64,000 nucleotides of DNA, from positions 1,159,998 to 1,223,997 of the forward strand of contig NZ_QRDV01000001.1 of NCBI RefSeq assembly GCF_003386165.1, given 5' to 3'. The notes beneath the pieces were generated by a model. It saw only the letters and a list, made by a program, of their open reading frames with translations, searched no databases and was not told the DNA's origin. A program made the position numbers and the translations under genes. Each line of letters opens with the position of its first letter. The first letter of the stretch is position 1. The stretch comes from Winogradskyella eximia. Its GTDB lineage: Bacteria > Bacteroidota > Bacteroidia > Flavobacteriales > Flavobacteriaceae. Positions 28,509 to 38,889 of the stretch are shown piece by piece.

Positions 28509-29817
28509 AGTAAAACTGACATTTCTGTTTTTATTGTGTTGCTTTGGTCTGCAAGCACAAGAAGTTTTAACTAAGGAAGCCGCTGTTTCTGTAGCTCTAG
28601 AGAATAATTATGGAGTTAAAATAGCTAAAAATGCTGTAGCTGTGGCTGAAAATAGTACTAGTATTCTTAATACTGGGTTTCTACCAACACTTGCAGGTAA
28701 TGCAGGAGCAAATTATAATTTAGATAATACAGAAGCTGAATTTTCAGATGGAAGACCTGATGCCGTTTTAAATGGGGCAGAAAGTTCTAATTATAATGCT
28801 AGTATAACTTTAAATTACACTCTTTTTGATGGTTTAGGGAGGCATTATAATTATAAACGGTTAAAAGAACAATATCAATTATCAGAGTTGCAAGCGAGAG
28901 CAACTATTGAATCTACTATTCTTCAATTATTTTCAGCATATTATAATGTCGCTCAATTTTCAGATAATTTGAATGCCTTAGAAGAAACCCTAATGATTAC
29001 AAAAGATAGGTTAGTAAGAGCGAATTATCAGTTTGATTATGGCCAGAATACAAAACTAGGAGTCTTAAATGCAGAGGTAGATATTAACACGGATAGTATT
29101 AATATCATTAACACTAAACAAAATTTAAAAATCGCCAAGCGTGATTTAAAATTAGTTTTAGGAGAAACATATACTAATGATTTTAATGTAGATACAGAAG
29201 TTGTTTTTACACTTCAATTAGAAAAAGATAGTTTATTTGAAAAAGCAAAATCTAGAAATATAGCTTTACTTCAAACCGAAAAAAACATTGCAATAAGTAA
29301 GCTAGATATTAATTCTGGAAAATCAGATTTCTTGCCAACAATAGGATTATCTGGTTCTTATGGATGGAATAAAAACAATAACAATGCAGTAGCACTTTTA
29401 GCCGTTTCTACTAGTACTGGTTTGTCTGCAGGTTTAAATTTAAGTTGGAATCTTTTTGATGGTGGCTCAACAATTACAAGGGTGAGAAATGCGAAGATTA
29501 ACTTAGAAACGCAACAACTTCAAAAAGAAAGTATTTTACTAAGTATAGAACGCGATTTTAATAATGCTTGGGATAATTATCAAAACAAATTAGAAATTTA
29601 TAATATTCAGGAAAAGAATATTATTACGGCTCAAAATAACTTTGATCGTACCCAAGAAAAGTTTAAGATAGGACAAGTCAATTCTATTGAATTTAGACAG
29701 GCTCAGATTAATTTACTAAATGCAGAATTAAGCCGTAACCAGGCGAAATTTTCAGCTAAATTATCAGAGTTAGAGTTACTACAGATTAGTGGTGAACTAT
29801 TGAATGTTCAATTTTAA
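28489..29817 (+). CDS. TolC family outer-membrane efflux protein (RND operon)
   Basis: This is a 442-residue outer-membrane channel. A signal peptide ends at LQAQ (about residue 24). The rest is an internally duplicated helical/barrel protein with the OEP pattern: ENNYGVKIAKNAVAVAENS near the start, NLSWNLFDGGSTITRVRNAKINLE in the second half, and QEKFKIGQVNSIEFRQAQINLLNAELSRNQAKF near the end. Three start codons lie close together (28489, 28498, 28501) inside the 3' end of the pump gene. The first is taken, but any is possible and the overlap implies translational coupling. It completes an adaptor-pump-channel operon. Confidence 0.9.
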   Translation: MKQMMTKVKLTFLFLLCCFGLQAQEVLTKEAAVSVALENNYGVKIAKNAVAVAENSTSILNTGFLPTLAGNAGANYNLDNTEAEFSDGRPDAVLNGAESSNYNASITLNYTLFDGLGRHYNYKRLKEQYQLSELQARATIESTILQLFSAYYNVAQFSDNLNALEETLMITKDRLVRANYQFDYGQNTKLGVLNAEVDINTDSINIINTKQNLKIAKRDLKLVLGETYTNDFNVDTEVVFTLQLEKDSLFEKAKSRNIALLQTEKNIAISKLDINSGKSDFLPTIGLSGSYGWNKNNNNAVALLAVSTSTGLSAGLNLSWNLFDGGSTITRVRNAKINLETQQLQKESILLSIERDFNNAWDNYQNKLEIYNIQEKNIITAQNNFDRTQEKFKIGQVNSIEFRQAQINLLNAELSRNQAKFSAKLSELELLQISGELLNVQF

Positions 29818-29829
29818 TTTAAGTAAGTA

Positions 29830-30012
29830 ATGCACGAACATTTTTTTCAATGTCCTTATTGTTGGGAACAGATTTCTATGCTAGTTGATGTGTCTCAAAG
29901 GCATCAAAAATATATTGAAGATTGTGAAATATGCTGTAATCCCATTCAGGTTTCAATAGTGGTTGATAATCAGCGTGTTGTATCTTTTCAAGCTGAAAAC
30001 ATAGAACAATAA
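29830..30012 (+). CDS. CPXCG-motif cysteine-rich small protein
   Basis: This is a 60-residue protein with a zinc-ribbon-like layout: CPYC at Cys8-Cys11 and CEICC at Cys32-Cys36, plus conserved aromatic context (EHFFQCPYCWEQISMLVD). It matches the small CPXCG family, which has no known function. It starts 12 bp after the TolC-like gene and may be the last gene of the efflux operon. No clear terminator follows. Confidence 0.8.
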   Translation: MHEHFFQCPYCWEQISMLVDVSQRHQKYIEDCEICCNPIQVSIVVDNQRVVSFQAENIEQ

Positions 30013-30077
30013 TATTTTTGTAATTAGTTGGTGTTCAGATTTATAGTTGTTTTTGTTGTGTAGTTGGTCGAAAAAAG

Positions 30078-30108
30078 TTGCGGTTGATGGGGGTTTCTCG
30101 TATATTCG
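30078..30108 (+). promoter_or_regulatory. Candidate promoter of the LRR protein gene
   Basis: TTG (30078-30080) and TATATTCG (30101-30108) are 20 nt apart. The -7 box differs from TAnnTTTG at one position. The start codon is 36 bp downstream. Confidence 0.35.
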
Positions 30109-30144
30109 TAGTGTTATTGTGTCCCTCCACAAAAATCTACAATT

Positions 30145-30987
30145 ATGAAGACACTAAAAATAACATTACTTTTCTGTTTCATTTCAGTATTCACTTTTGC
30201 AGAAGTCTCGCAAGATCAAAAAAATGCACTTGTAGATTTATTTAATAAAACCAATGGTGATTCTTGGAACCACAAATGGGATTTAGAACAGCCTGTTTCA
30301 AAATGGTATGGGATAACATTAGAAGGGGAAAATGTTATAGCGTTAAATTTAAGCTTTAATGGTTTAAATGGGAATCTTCCAGAATCAATATCAGATTTAG
30401 TTTATTTAAAAGTTCTTAACTTATCCTTCAATAAATTAGGAGGTGAATTGCCTAGTACCTTAGTGAACATGATTAATCTTGAGGAGTTAAAATTATACTC
30501 TAATAGCTTTAGCGGTGCAATACCTTCAGATATTGGGAACTTAACAAGTTTGAAATCTTTAGAATTATTTAATAATGAATTTTTCGGTCAGATTCCATCT
30601 TCAATAGGCAGTTTAACAGAACTAGAAACGTTAATTTTAAGTAGTAATCAATTGATGGGAAAACTTCCATCAAGTTTATCTAATTTGAAATCTTTGAAAG
30701 TATTAAGTGTTTTTGACAATAATTTAATTGGTACTATCCCATCTTCAATAGCTGAGTTAAAAGATTTAGAAGAGTTAGTATTATCTAATAATGCATTTTA
30801 TGGTAACCTTCCAGGTGTTCTAGTAGAATTAAAAGGTTTAAAGACTTTATTATTAAGTAACAATCAATTTAAAGGAAATTATGCAGTTTTGAGAGAAGAG
30901 CTTCCTAATATTATTGATTTTGACTTAGATGCTGCTAATTTAGAGGGAGCATTGGCAACTTTGGATGACGAAGAAGACGAAGATTAA
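30145..30987 (+). CDS. Secreted leucine-rich-repeat protein with acidic C-terminus
   Basis: This is a 280-residue protein with a signal peptide (MKTLKITLLFCFISVFTFA). An LRR N-cap follows (DQKNALVDLFNKTNGDSWNHKWDLEQPVSKWYGITL), then about eight 24-residue repeats of the plant-specific type (LKSLELFNNEFFGQIPSSIGSL, LETLILSSNQLMGKLPSSLSNL and so on) up to about residue 250. The protein ends in a very acidic tail (LDDEEDED). No T9SS C-terminal sorting domain or membrane anchor is visible. Plant-type LRR domains bind proteins or glycans. The partner is unknown. It is a single-gene unit ending with a terminator at 31013-31047. Confidence 0.88.
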   Translation: MKTLKITLLFCFISVFTFAEVSQDQKNALVDLFNKTNGDSWNHKWDLEQPVSKWYGITLEGENVIALNLSFNGLNGNLPESISDLVYLKVLNLSFNKLGGELPSTLVNMINLEELKLYSNSFSGAIPSDIGNLTSLKSLELFNNEFFGQIPSSIGSLTELETLILSSNQLMGKLPSSLSNLKSLKVLSVFDNNLIGTIPSSIAELKDLEELVLSNNAFYGNLPGVLVELKGLKTLLLSNNQFKGNYAVLREELPNIIDFDLDAANLEGALATLDDEEDED

Positions 30988-31012
30988 TTATTTTTAGCCA
31001 TGTAATTATATA

Positions 31013-31050
31013 AAAATAACGCTCATATAAAATTTGTGCGTTATTTTTTT
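31013..31050 (+). terminator. Terminator after the LRR gene
   Basis: The arms AAAATAACGC (31013-31022) and GCGTTATTTT (31038-31047) are exact complements around a 15-nt loop, followed by a T-run. Confidence 0.85.
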
Positions 31051-31080
31051 GTTTAGTCTTTCATAATATAAAAAAAGTAT

Positions 31081-31088
31081 TATCTTTG
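31081..31088 (+). promoter_or_regulatory. -7 box of the tRNA-fMet gene
   Basis: TATCTTTG matches TAnnTTTG exactly, 72 bp upstream of the mature tRNA 5' end. The leader between contains the arms AAAATGATT (31096-31104) and AATCATTTT (31142-31150), which may fold before RNase P processing. Confidence 0.5.
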
Positions 31089-31160
31089 CAGTCCTAAAAT
31101 GATTGAGTCGGCATTATGAACCGAAAGTTAAGAGCTAAGAAAATCATTTTTAGATTAAAT

Positions 31161-31233
<73 letters not shown>

Positions 31234-31240
31234 CTAATAA

Positions 31241-31272
31241 AACCTTCAACTATTGTGTTGGAGGTTTTTTGT
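31241..31272 (+). terminator. Terminator after tRNA-fMet
   Basis: The arms AACCTTCAAC (31241-31250) and GTTGGAGGTT (31257-31266) pair with one G-T wobble and are followed by a T-run. It may also serve the converging histidine-kinase gene. Confidence 0.8.
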
Positions 31273-31277
31273 TTTTA

Positions 31278-32621
31278 TTAAAACACCAAACTAAATACAG
31301 AACCTTCGCCTTCTACACTTTTTACAATAATTCTGCCTTTATGAAGCAACATAATTTGCTTACAAAGGCTTAATCCAATGCCACTTCCTGTCGTTTTACT
31401 AGTAAAGAACGGTACAAAGATATTTTCTAAAATGTCTTTAGGAATTCCAGAGCCATTGTCTAAAACCTTAATCACAATATCTCTATTTGGGTTTTCAGAA
31501 GCAAGGACTTTAATTTCGGGATGGTCTCCGTCTTTACAAGCATCAACAGCATTTAAAATAAGGTTGATTAAGACTTGTTCTATAAGATGGGTGTCAATAT
31601 CCAACTCTAATTTGGGAGAGGTAACATTAAATTCTATACTTATGTTTTTCGCCTTTATTGAAGGTTCCATTAACAACTGAAGATTATTAAATAAGTCTTC
31701 AATTTTAACACGTTGTAGGTTGAGGTGTGTGACTTTACTCAAACTTCTATAGGTTTTCGCAAATTTTAAAAGACCTTCACTACGGTTTTTAATGGTTTTA
31801 ACTCCTGCATTTAAATCGTCTAACTCAAGGCGTGTTTCTTCAGGTTGTTCTATGGCTAATTGTAAGTTTTTTTGAAGGGTATCTGCTAAGGATGAAATCG
31901 GAGCAATAGAATTCATGATTTCATGAGTCATCACGCTTAAAAGCTTTTTCCAAGATTCCGATTCATTTTTATTTAAAGTATCATCGATATTCTGAATCAC
32001 AATTAATTTGAAAGCATCATCTTTAACCTGAAATACGGTATCTGAAATTAATATTTTAATACTTTCATTTTGAAGCGCTATCGAAATGGAATTTGGTTCT
32101 CTATGATAGGTTTCAAAAATGGTATTGAATAATTCTGGTTTTCTGTTTTCTACAAACCGAATATTTTTAAACGAAGGCATATCTAGCGTTTCCCCAAAAG
32201 AATCATTACTCCAAAGCACGTCGCCAGATTCTAGATTATACGCAATAATCCCAATGTCTACCATTTCTAAAATCTTTTGAAGGTAAACGTATTGCGCTTC
32301 GTTTTGAGAGTTGATTTCTTTAATCGTTCTATTAATTTCATTAAAGCCTGTGTATAAAAAACGAATATCTTTTGGACCTCTGTCTTCTGGAAACCATCTC
32401 GAAAAGTCACGATACTTAACTGCTTCAAAAAAATCATCCATCACCACAAACCTTCGTTTTACAAATGTGTAGGTATTAATACATAAGTAAAGTAGTGCAA
32501 TGCTAATTACTACGATGTAAGCAGTCTGTTCCTTGTATATGGTATAGGCTAATGCAAGTATGGTACTCACTAAAAGAAGAATTTTAAAAAAGAGCCAAAA
32601 GATGTAACTTCTATAGTTCAT
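31278..32621 (-). CDS. NtrY-like sensor histidine kinase
   Basis: This is a 447-residue membrane kinase. Two helices (about residues 7-28 and 33-52) with almost no periplasmic loop suggest sensing within or near the membrane. A HAMP/PAS-like region follows (about 60-215; [20 protein letters not shown]). The phosphoacceptor is His233 in [12 protein letters not shown]. The ATPase domain has the N box [13 protein letters not shown] and G boxes DNGSGIP and [10 protein letters not shown]. The gene starts inside the last 11 bases of the upstream response-regulator gene (ATGAACTATAG contains both start and stop), so the two are translationally coupled. The pair faces the export cluster starting at 34263, which makes that cluster its likely target. 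Confidence 0.93.
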   Translation of the reverse strand: MNYRSYIFWLFFKILLLVSTILALAYTIYKEQTAYIVVISIALLYLCINTYTFVKRRFVVMDDFFEAVKYRDFSRWFPEDRGPKDIRFLYTGFNEINRTIKEINSQNEAQYVYLQKILEMVDIGIIAYNLESGDVLWSNDSFGETLDMPSFKNIRFVENRKPELFNTIFETYHREPNSISIALQNESIKILISDTVFQVKDDAFKLIVIQNIDDTLNKNESESWKKLLSVMTHEIMNSIAPISSLADTLQKNLQLAIEQPEETRLELDDLNAGVKTIKNRSEGLLKFAKTYRSLSKVTHLNLQRVKIEDLFNNLQLLMEPSIKAKNISIEFNVTSPKLELDIDTHLIEQVLINLILNAVDACKDGDHPEIKVLASENPNRDIVIKVLDNGSGIPKDILENIFVPFFTSKTTGSGIGLSLCKQIMLLHKGRIIVKSVEGEGSVFSLVF

Positions 32622-33963
32622 ACTTTTCTAGTCTTCGGTATAAAGCAGCTCTTGTAATGCCTAGTTCTTTAGCCGATTTAGACACGTTACCCTTATTTTT
32701 TTCAAGGACATTTAAAATCGCATTTTTTTCTAAATCGTCTAAGTTTAAACTCTTCGTGGTAATACTTGTCGCTGAGGACGGACGTTCTATAGATGAAAAC
32801 ACTAAGTCTTCAGGTTTTAAAACGGAACCATCGGTCATTATTACAGCACGTTCTAAAACGTATTGCAATTCTCTAACATTGCCTGGGAAGTCGTGATTTT
32901 TTAATTTTGAAATAAATCCGGAATCAAATGAAAACGGACTTTTATTATATTTTTCGGCATATAAGGTGACAAAATGATGTGCTAATTCGGTAATATCTGT
33001 GCCACGATCTCTAAGTGGTGGCGCAATAATGTCCACCGTATTTATTCTGTAAATTAAATCTTTTCGAAATTTCTTTTCGTCCGCTAAAATTTGTGGATTA
33101 ATATTTGTCGCACAAACTAACCGAATGTCAATAGGAATTGAAGTATTAGAACCTAAAGGCGTCACTTGTCTATTCTGTAAAACGGTGAGTAATCGTGCTT
33201 GTTGGGCTAAACTAATATTGCCAATTTCATCTAAAAATAATGTACCACCATGGGCAGCTTCAAAACGGCCTTTTCTGTCTTCTCTAGCGTCTGTAAACGC
33301 ACCTTTTTTATACCCAAATAATTCACTTTCAAATAACGATTCGGTTAAAGCGCCAACATCGACTTTTACAAACGGTAGGTGTTTTCTGTTGGAGTTATCA
33401 TGAAGCGCACGAGCAATTAAATCTTTACCTGTACCGTTTTCACCAAGGATTAAAACGTTGGCATCTGTGGGCGCCACTTTTTTAAGTTTGGTAAAGACAT
33501 CAGTCATAACGTCACTGTCGCCAATGATTTCAACGGTATTGCTATTAATGTTTTTCTTTTGAGTGTTTTGGGATTTCTTTTGACTGAGAATCGTTGTAAT
33601 CGTTTCTACGATTTTTTCATTCTTCCAAGGTTTCATCAAAAAATCAGAAGCTCCTTCTTTTAATCCTCTTATCGCTAAATCAATATCAGCATAAGCGGTC
33701 ATTAAAATAACAGAGGTTTCAGGTTTCTGTTTCCGGATTTTATTCAACCAAAAAATACCTTCGTTACCTGTATTGACCAAACCATTAAAGTTCATGTCTA
33801 AAATGATAATGTCGTAGGAGGTACGCTCAATTTGAGACGTAATATTACTCGGATTTTTTTCGGTAACCACTTCCTTAACCAGTGGTTTTAAAAGCAGGCG
33901 TAATGCTGTTAATACATCAACATCATCGTCTATAACTAATATTGTAGCGTTTTTTAATACCAT
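32611..33963 (-). CDS. NtrC-family sigma-54 response regulator with GAFTDA variant
   Basis: This is a 450-residue regulator. The receiver domain has acidic pocket DDD near residue 13, phosphoacceptor Asp56 (IIILDMNF), Thr89 and Lys111 (MKPW). The AAA+ domain has Walker A GENGTGKD (174-181), Walker B GGTLFLDE (239-246), and GAFTDA (221-226) where most sigma-54 activators have GAFTGA. A Fis-type HTH ([20 protein letters not shown]) ends the protein. I prefer the ATG at 33961-33963 over the GTG one codon upstream. A short palindrome CTCGAT-A-ATCGAG (33966-33978) lies directly at the start. It is the first gene of a two-gene operon and is divergent from the export cluster, which carries twin enhancer dyads that probably bind this protein. 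Confidence 0.93.
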   Translation of the reverse strand: MVLKNATILVIDDDVDVLTALRLLLKPLVKEVVTEKNPSNITSQIERTSYDIIILDMNFNGLVNTGNEGIFWLNKIRKQKPETSVILMTAYADIDLAIRGLKEGASDFLMKPWKNEKIVETITTILSQKKSQNTQKKNINSNTVEIIGDSDVMTDVFTKLKKVAPTDANVLILGENGTGKDLIARALHDNSNRKHLPFVKVDVGALTESLFESELFGYKKGAFTDAREDRKGRFEAAHGGTLFLDEIGNISLAQQARLLTVLQNRQVTPLGSNTSIPIDIRLVCATNINPQILADEKKFRKDLIYRINTVDIIAPPLRDRGTDITELAHHFVTLYAEKYNKSPFSFDSGFISKLKNHDFPGNVRELQYVLERAVIMTDGSVLKPEDLVFSSIERPSSATSITTKSLNLDDLEKNAILNVLEKNKGNVSKSAKELGITRAALYRRLEKYEL

Positions 33964-34125
33964 CACTCGATAATCGAGGTTTATTTATTAGGAAGTCCCT
34001 TCAAAGCCCAACGTCATTCTTCGGAAATTACGTATAGAGCTCATTCTAAGGTTGTGTTTACAATATTACGATTTTATCTTGGGCTTATAAAAATTACAAA
34101 ACCTAAATTTTTAGAGCCTTCAAAA

Positions 34126-34232
34126 GTGTGCGTTTTCGAACATAAAGTGTATCAAAAACGGACACTTTTATTTTTAAGTTAAAATATAAAATATTGGTAA
34201 TTAGTTATTTAAGTATTTGGCACTATCTTCAC
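34126..34232 (+). promoter_or_regulatory. Twin-dyad enhancer and sigma-54-like promoter, copy 1
   Basis: Site A is GTGTGCG-TTTT-CGAACAT (34126-34143). Site B is GTGTATCAAAAACGGACAC (34147-34165). The -24/-12 region is TTGGCACTATCTTCACT (34217-34233), with GG at 34219-34220 and AC in place of the consensus GC at 34231-34232. The start-to-start distance A to B is 21 bp, about two helical turns, and B to the GG is 72 bp. Exactly the same spacings occur at 43781-43887. The start codon at 34263 follows ~31 bp after the -12 position. The rest of the 299-bp intergenic region (33964-34125) shows no gene. Confidence 0.7.
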
Positions 34233-34262
34233 TATATAAATGGTATAAATAAAAGAGATATA

Positions 34263-35513
34263 ATGGACGTTCCAATTCAGAAGAAGAAATTTTCAAATCA
34301 AAAACTAGGATTAGCTTTAGGGATTTTAGCCATAGTGGCTTTAATCGTGTATGTTATTTTTCAAACGTCAGGTGGTTCAAAATTGAATGTTGAAAAAGAA
34401 CGCATTTCAATCAATACCGTTTCAAAAGGAGTGTTTCAAGAGAATATTCCTGTTAATGGTATTGTATTGCCTATCACCACTATTTATTTAGATGCGTTAG
34501 AAGGCGGCCGAGTAGAGGAGAAGTTTGTTGAAGATGGAGCTATGTTAAAGAAAGGCGAACCTATTTTAAGATTATCGAACACTGATTTGGAATTGAGTTT
34601 AGTGAACCAAGAAACATCCGTATATAACTTGTTAACGCAAATGCAAATCTCTCAAAATGCAGCGCGTCAAAATACCATTAACAGACAAAATCAATTTACT
34701 GATGTTGAAAATAATCTGATTGAAGCGGAACGTGTTTATAATTTGAATAAACGCTTATATGAAAAAGGAGCCATAGGACGAATGGACTACGAGTCGTCTC
34801 AGAATAATTATGAGTACCAAAAAGAACGTATGAAACTGGCTAAACAAGTCTTAACTGAAGATACTATTTCGTCTAAATTAGAAGTAAGCCAAGCAAAAAA
34901 CTCTTATGCCAGAACCCAAAGTGCTTTAGAATTAATGCGAAAAAAAGTAGGAGATTTAGTGGTTAGAGCACCAATTGATGGGCAATTAACATCTCTTGAT
35001 GCTGAAATCGGACAATCTATAAATAAAGGAACACGATTAGGACAAGTTGATGTCACTAGTGGTTACAAGGTAAGAGTTGATATCGATGAGCATTATATTT
35101 CTAGAATCTATAATGGTCAAATCGGAACCTTCACATTGAATAACAAAACCTACACGTTGGTCATCAAAAAAGTATTTACACAAGTAACGAATGGTCGTTT
35201 TCAAGTGGATATGAAATTTGAAGGAGATGTGCCAGAAGGTATAAGAAGAGGGCAGAATTTACAGATCCGTGTGGCCTTAAGTGCCGAGAAAGAAGCCTTA
35301 TTAGTTTCAAAAGGTGGGTTTTTTCAAAAAACAGGAGGCAATTGGGTATTTAAAGTGAGTGAAGATGGTAACACGGCCTATAAAGTAAATATCAGATTAG
35401 GAAGTCAGAATACAGAATACTACGAAGTACTTGAGGGATTAAATCCTGGTGATAAAGTAGTGATATCGAGTTATGATTCTTTTGGTGATACGGAAGAGTT
35501 GATTTTGAAATAG
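34263..35513 (+). CDS. MacA/HlyD-type periplasmic adaptor of the export cluster
   Basis: This is a 416-residue adaptor with an N-terminal membrane anchor (about residues 14-33). The lipoyl halves (LEGGRVEEKFVEDGAMLKKGEPILRLS and DLVVRAPIDGQLTSLDAEIGQSINKG) flank a coiled-coil hairpin of about 110 residues, followed by a beta-barrel domain and a C-terminal membrane-proximal domain. It would link the inner-membrane ABC parts to the TolC-like protein at 49622. The open frame starts at 34194, but the promoter at 34217-34233 lies inside that extension, so the ATG at 34263 (MDVPIQKKK) is chosen. An ABC ATPase gene follows 88 bp later. Confidence 0.92.
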   Translation: MDVPIQKKKFSNQKLGLALGILAIVALIVYVIFQTSGGSKLNVEKERISINTVSKGVFQENIPVNGIVLPITTIYLDALEGGRVEEKFVEDGAMLKKGEPILRLSNTDLELSLVNQETSVYNLLTQMQISQNAARQNTINRQNQFTDVENNLIEAERVYNLNKRLYEKGAIGRMDYESSQNNYEYQKERMKLAKQVLTEDTISSKLEVSQAKNSYARTQSALELMRKKVGDLVVRAPIDGQLTSLDAEIGQSINKGTRLGQVDVTSGYKVRVDIDEHYISRIYNGQIGTFTLNNKTYTLVIKKVFTQVTNGRFQVDMKFEGDVPEGIRRGQNLQIRVALSAEKEALLVSKGGFFQKTGGNWVFKVSEDGNTAYKVNIRLGSQNTEYYEVLEGLNPGDKVVISSYDSFGDTEELILK

Positions 35514-35601
35514 AAACAAGAGAATAGAGAAATAATTAAGATTTAACAACTAACAAGCTAAAGGCTAACAGCTAAGGGCCAACAGCCAAAAAACGAATAC
35601 A

Positions 35602-36279
35602 ATGATACAAATTACGGACTTAGAGAAATTTTATAAAACCGAAGAAGTGCAAACCATCGCTTTAAATAAACTGTCTTTTAATGTTAAAGAAGGTGAGTTT
35701 GTGGCAATCATGGGACCTTCAGGATGTGGGAAATCCACGCTTTTAAATATTTTAGGATTGTTAGATGATCCAGATGGAGGCAGTTTTATGTTTAATGGTA
35801 CTGAAGTCGCAGGTTATAACGAGCGTAAACGTTCAGAATTACGTAAACATAACATCGGTTTTGTATTTCAGAGTTTTAATCTTATCGATGAACTTACCGT
35901 TTTTGAAAACGTAGAATTACCATTAATCTACACAGGTGTAAAACCTGCAGAACGTAAAAAGCAAGTAGAAGCAGTTTTAGAAAAAATGCAAATTATGCAT
36001 CGTCGTAATCACTTTCCACAGCAATTGTCTGGTGGTCAGCAACAACGAGTGGCAGTAGCGAGAGCGGTGGTTAATAATCCAAAATTAATATTAGCCGATG
36101 AACCAACAGGAAATTTAGATAGTACTAATGGTAATGAGGTGATGGATTTATTAATCGATCTTAATGAAGCCGGAACAACCATCATCATGGTAACACACAG
36201 TGAGCATGATGCTAAATACAGTCATAGAATTATAAGAATGTTAGACGGACAAAAAGTAACTGAAAATATATTAGCGTAG
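35602..36279 (+). CDS. ABC transporter ATPase 1 (MacB/LolD type)
   Basis: This is a 225-residue ATPase of the LolD/FtsE/MacB group. Walker A is GPSGCGKST (38-46), the Q-loop lies in IGFVFQSFNLIDELTV (about 85-100), the signature is LSGGQQQRVAVARA (142-155), Walker B and D-loop are LILADEPTGNLDS (162-174), and the switch His is in VTHSEHDA. All catalytic residues are present. It powers the FtsX-type permeases that follow, the first of which begins 151 bp downstream after two hairpin-forming repeats. Confidence 0.95.
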   Translation: MIQITDLEKFYKTEEVQTIALNKLSFNVKEGEFVAIMGPSGCGKSTLLNILGLLDDPDGGSFMFNGTEVAGYNERKRSELRKHNIGFVFQSFNLIDELTVFENVELPLIYTGVKPAERKKQVEAVLEKMQIMHRRNHFPQQLSGGQQQRVAVARAVVNNPKLILADEPTGNLDSTNGNEVMDLLIDLNEAGTTIIMVTHSEHDAKYSHRIIRMLDGQKVTENILA

Positions 36280-36282
36280 TCT

Positions 36283-36313
36283 ATCCTGCAAGGTTTTGAA
36301 AAACTTGTAGGTA
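36283..36313 (+). repeat. Short palindromic intergenic repeat
   Basis: CCTGCAAG (36285-36292) and CTTGTAGG (36304-36311) pair with one G-T wobble around GTTTTGAAAAA. It directly follows the ATPase stop codon. It resembles CCTGCAAGG...CCTTGCAGG palindromes that I recall from many Flavobacteriaceae intergenic regions. It may act as a weak terminator or mRNA stabiliser. Confidence 0.45.
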
Positions 36314-36341
36314 TATAATGATCAATCAATCAGGTGGAAAT

Positions 36342-36385
36342 ACTTCAGTACGTCATCAACCAACCAATCAACTTGTACTGAAGTG
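36342..36385 (+). repeat. Inverted repeat between ATPase 1 and permease 1
   Basis: ACTTCAGTAC (36342-36351) and GTACTGAAGT (36376-36385) are exact complements around 24 nt. The stem can extend to 13 bp with one wobble. No T-run follows. It could form an mRNA hairpin or serve as a protein-binding dyad. Confidence 0.55.
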
Positions 36386-36430
36386 TTGAAACCAAATCAA
36401 TCAAGAAACGAACAGTAATTTATAGAAATC

Positions 36431-38865
<2,435 letters not shown>

Positions 38866-38889
38866 AACGAACAGTAATTCTTAGAAACT

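Noticed and set aside
34194..34262. N-terminal extension of the adaptor reading frame
   Set aside because: It contains the putative -24/-12 promoter and TSS and does not look like an adaptor N-terminus; the ATG at 34263 is preferred.
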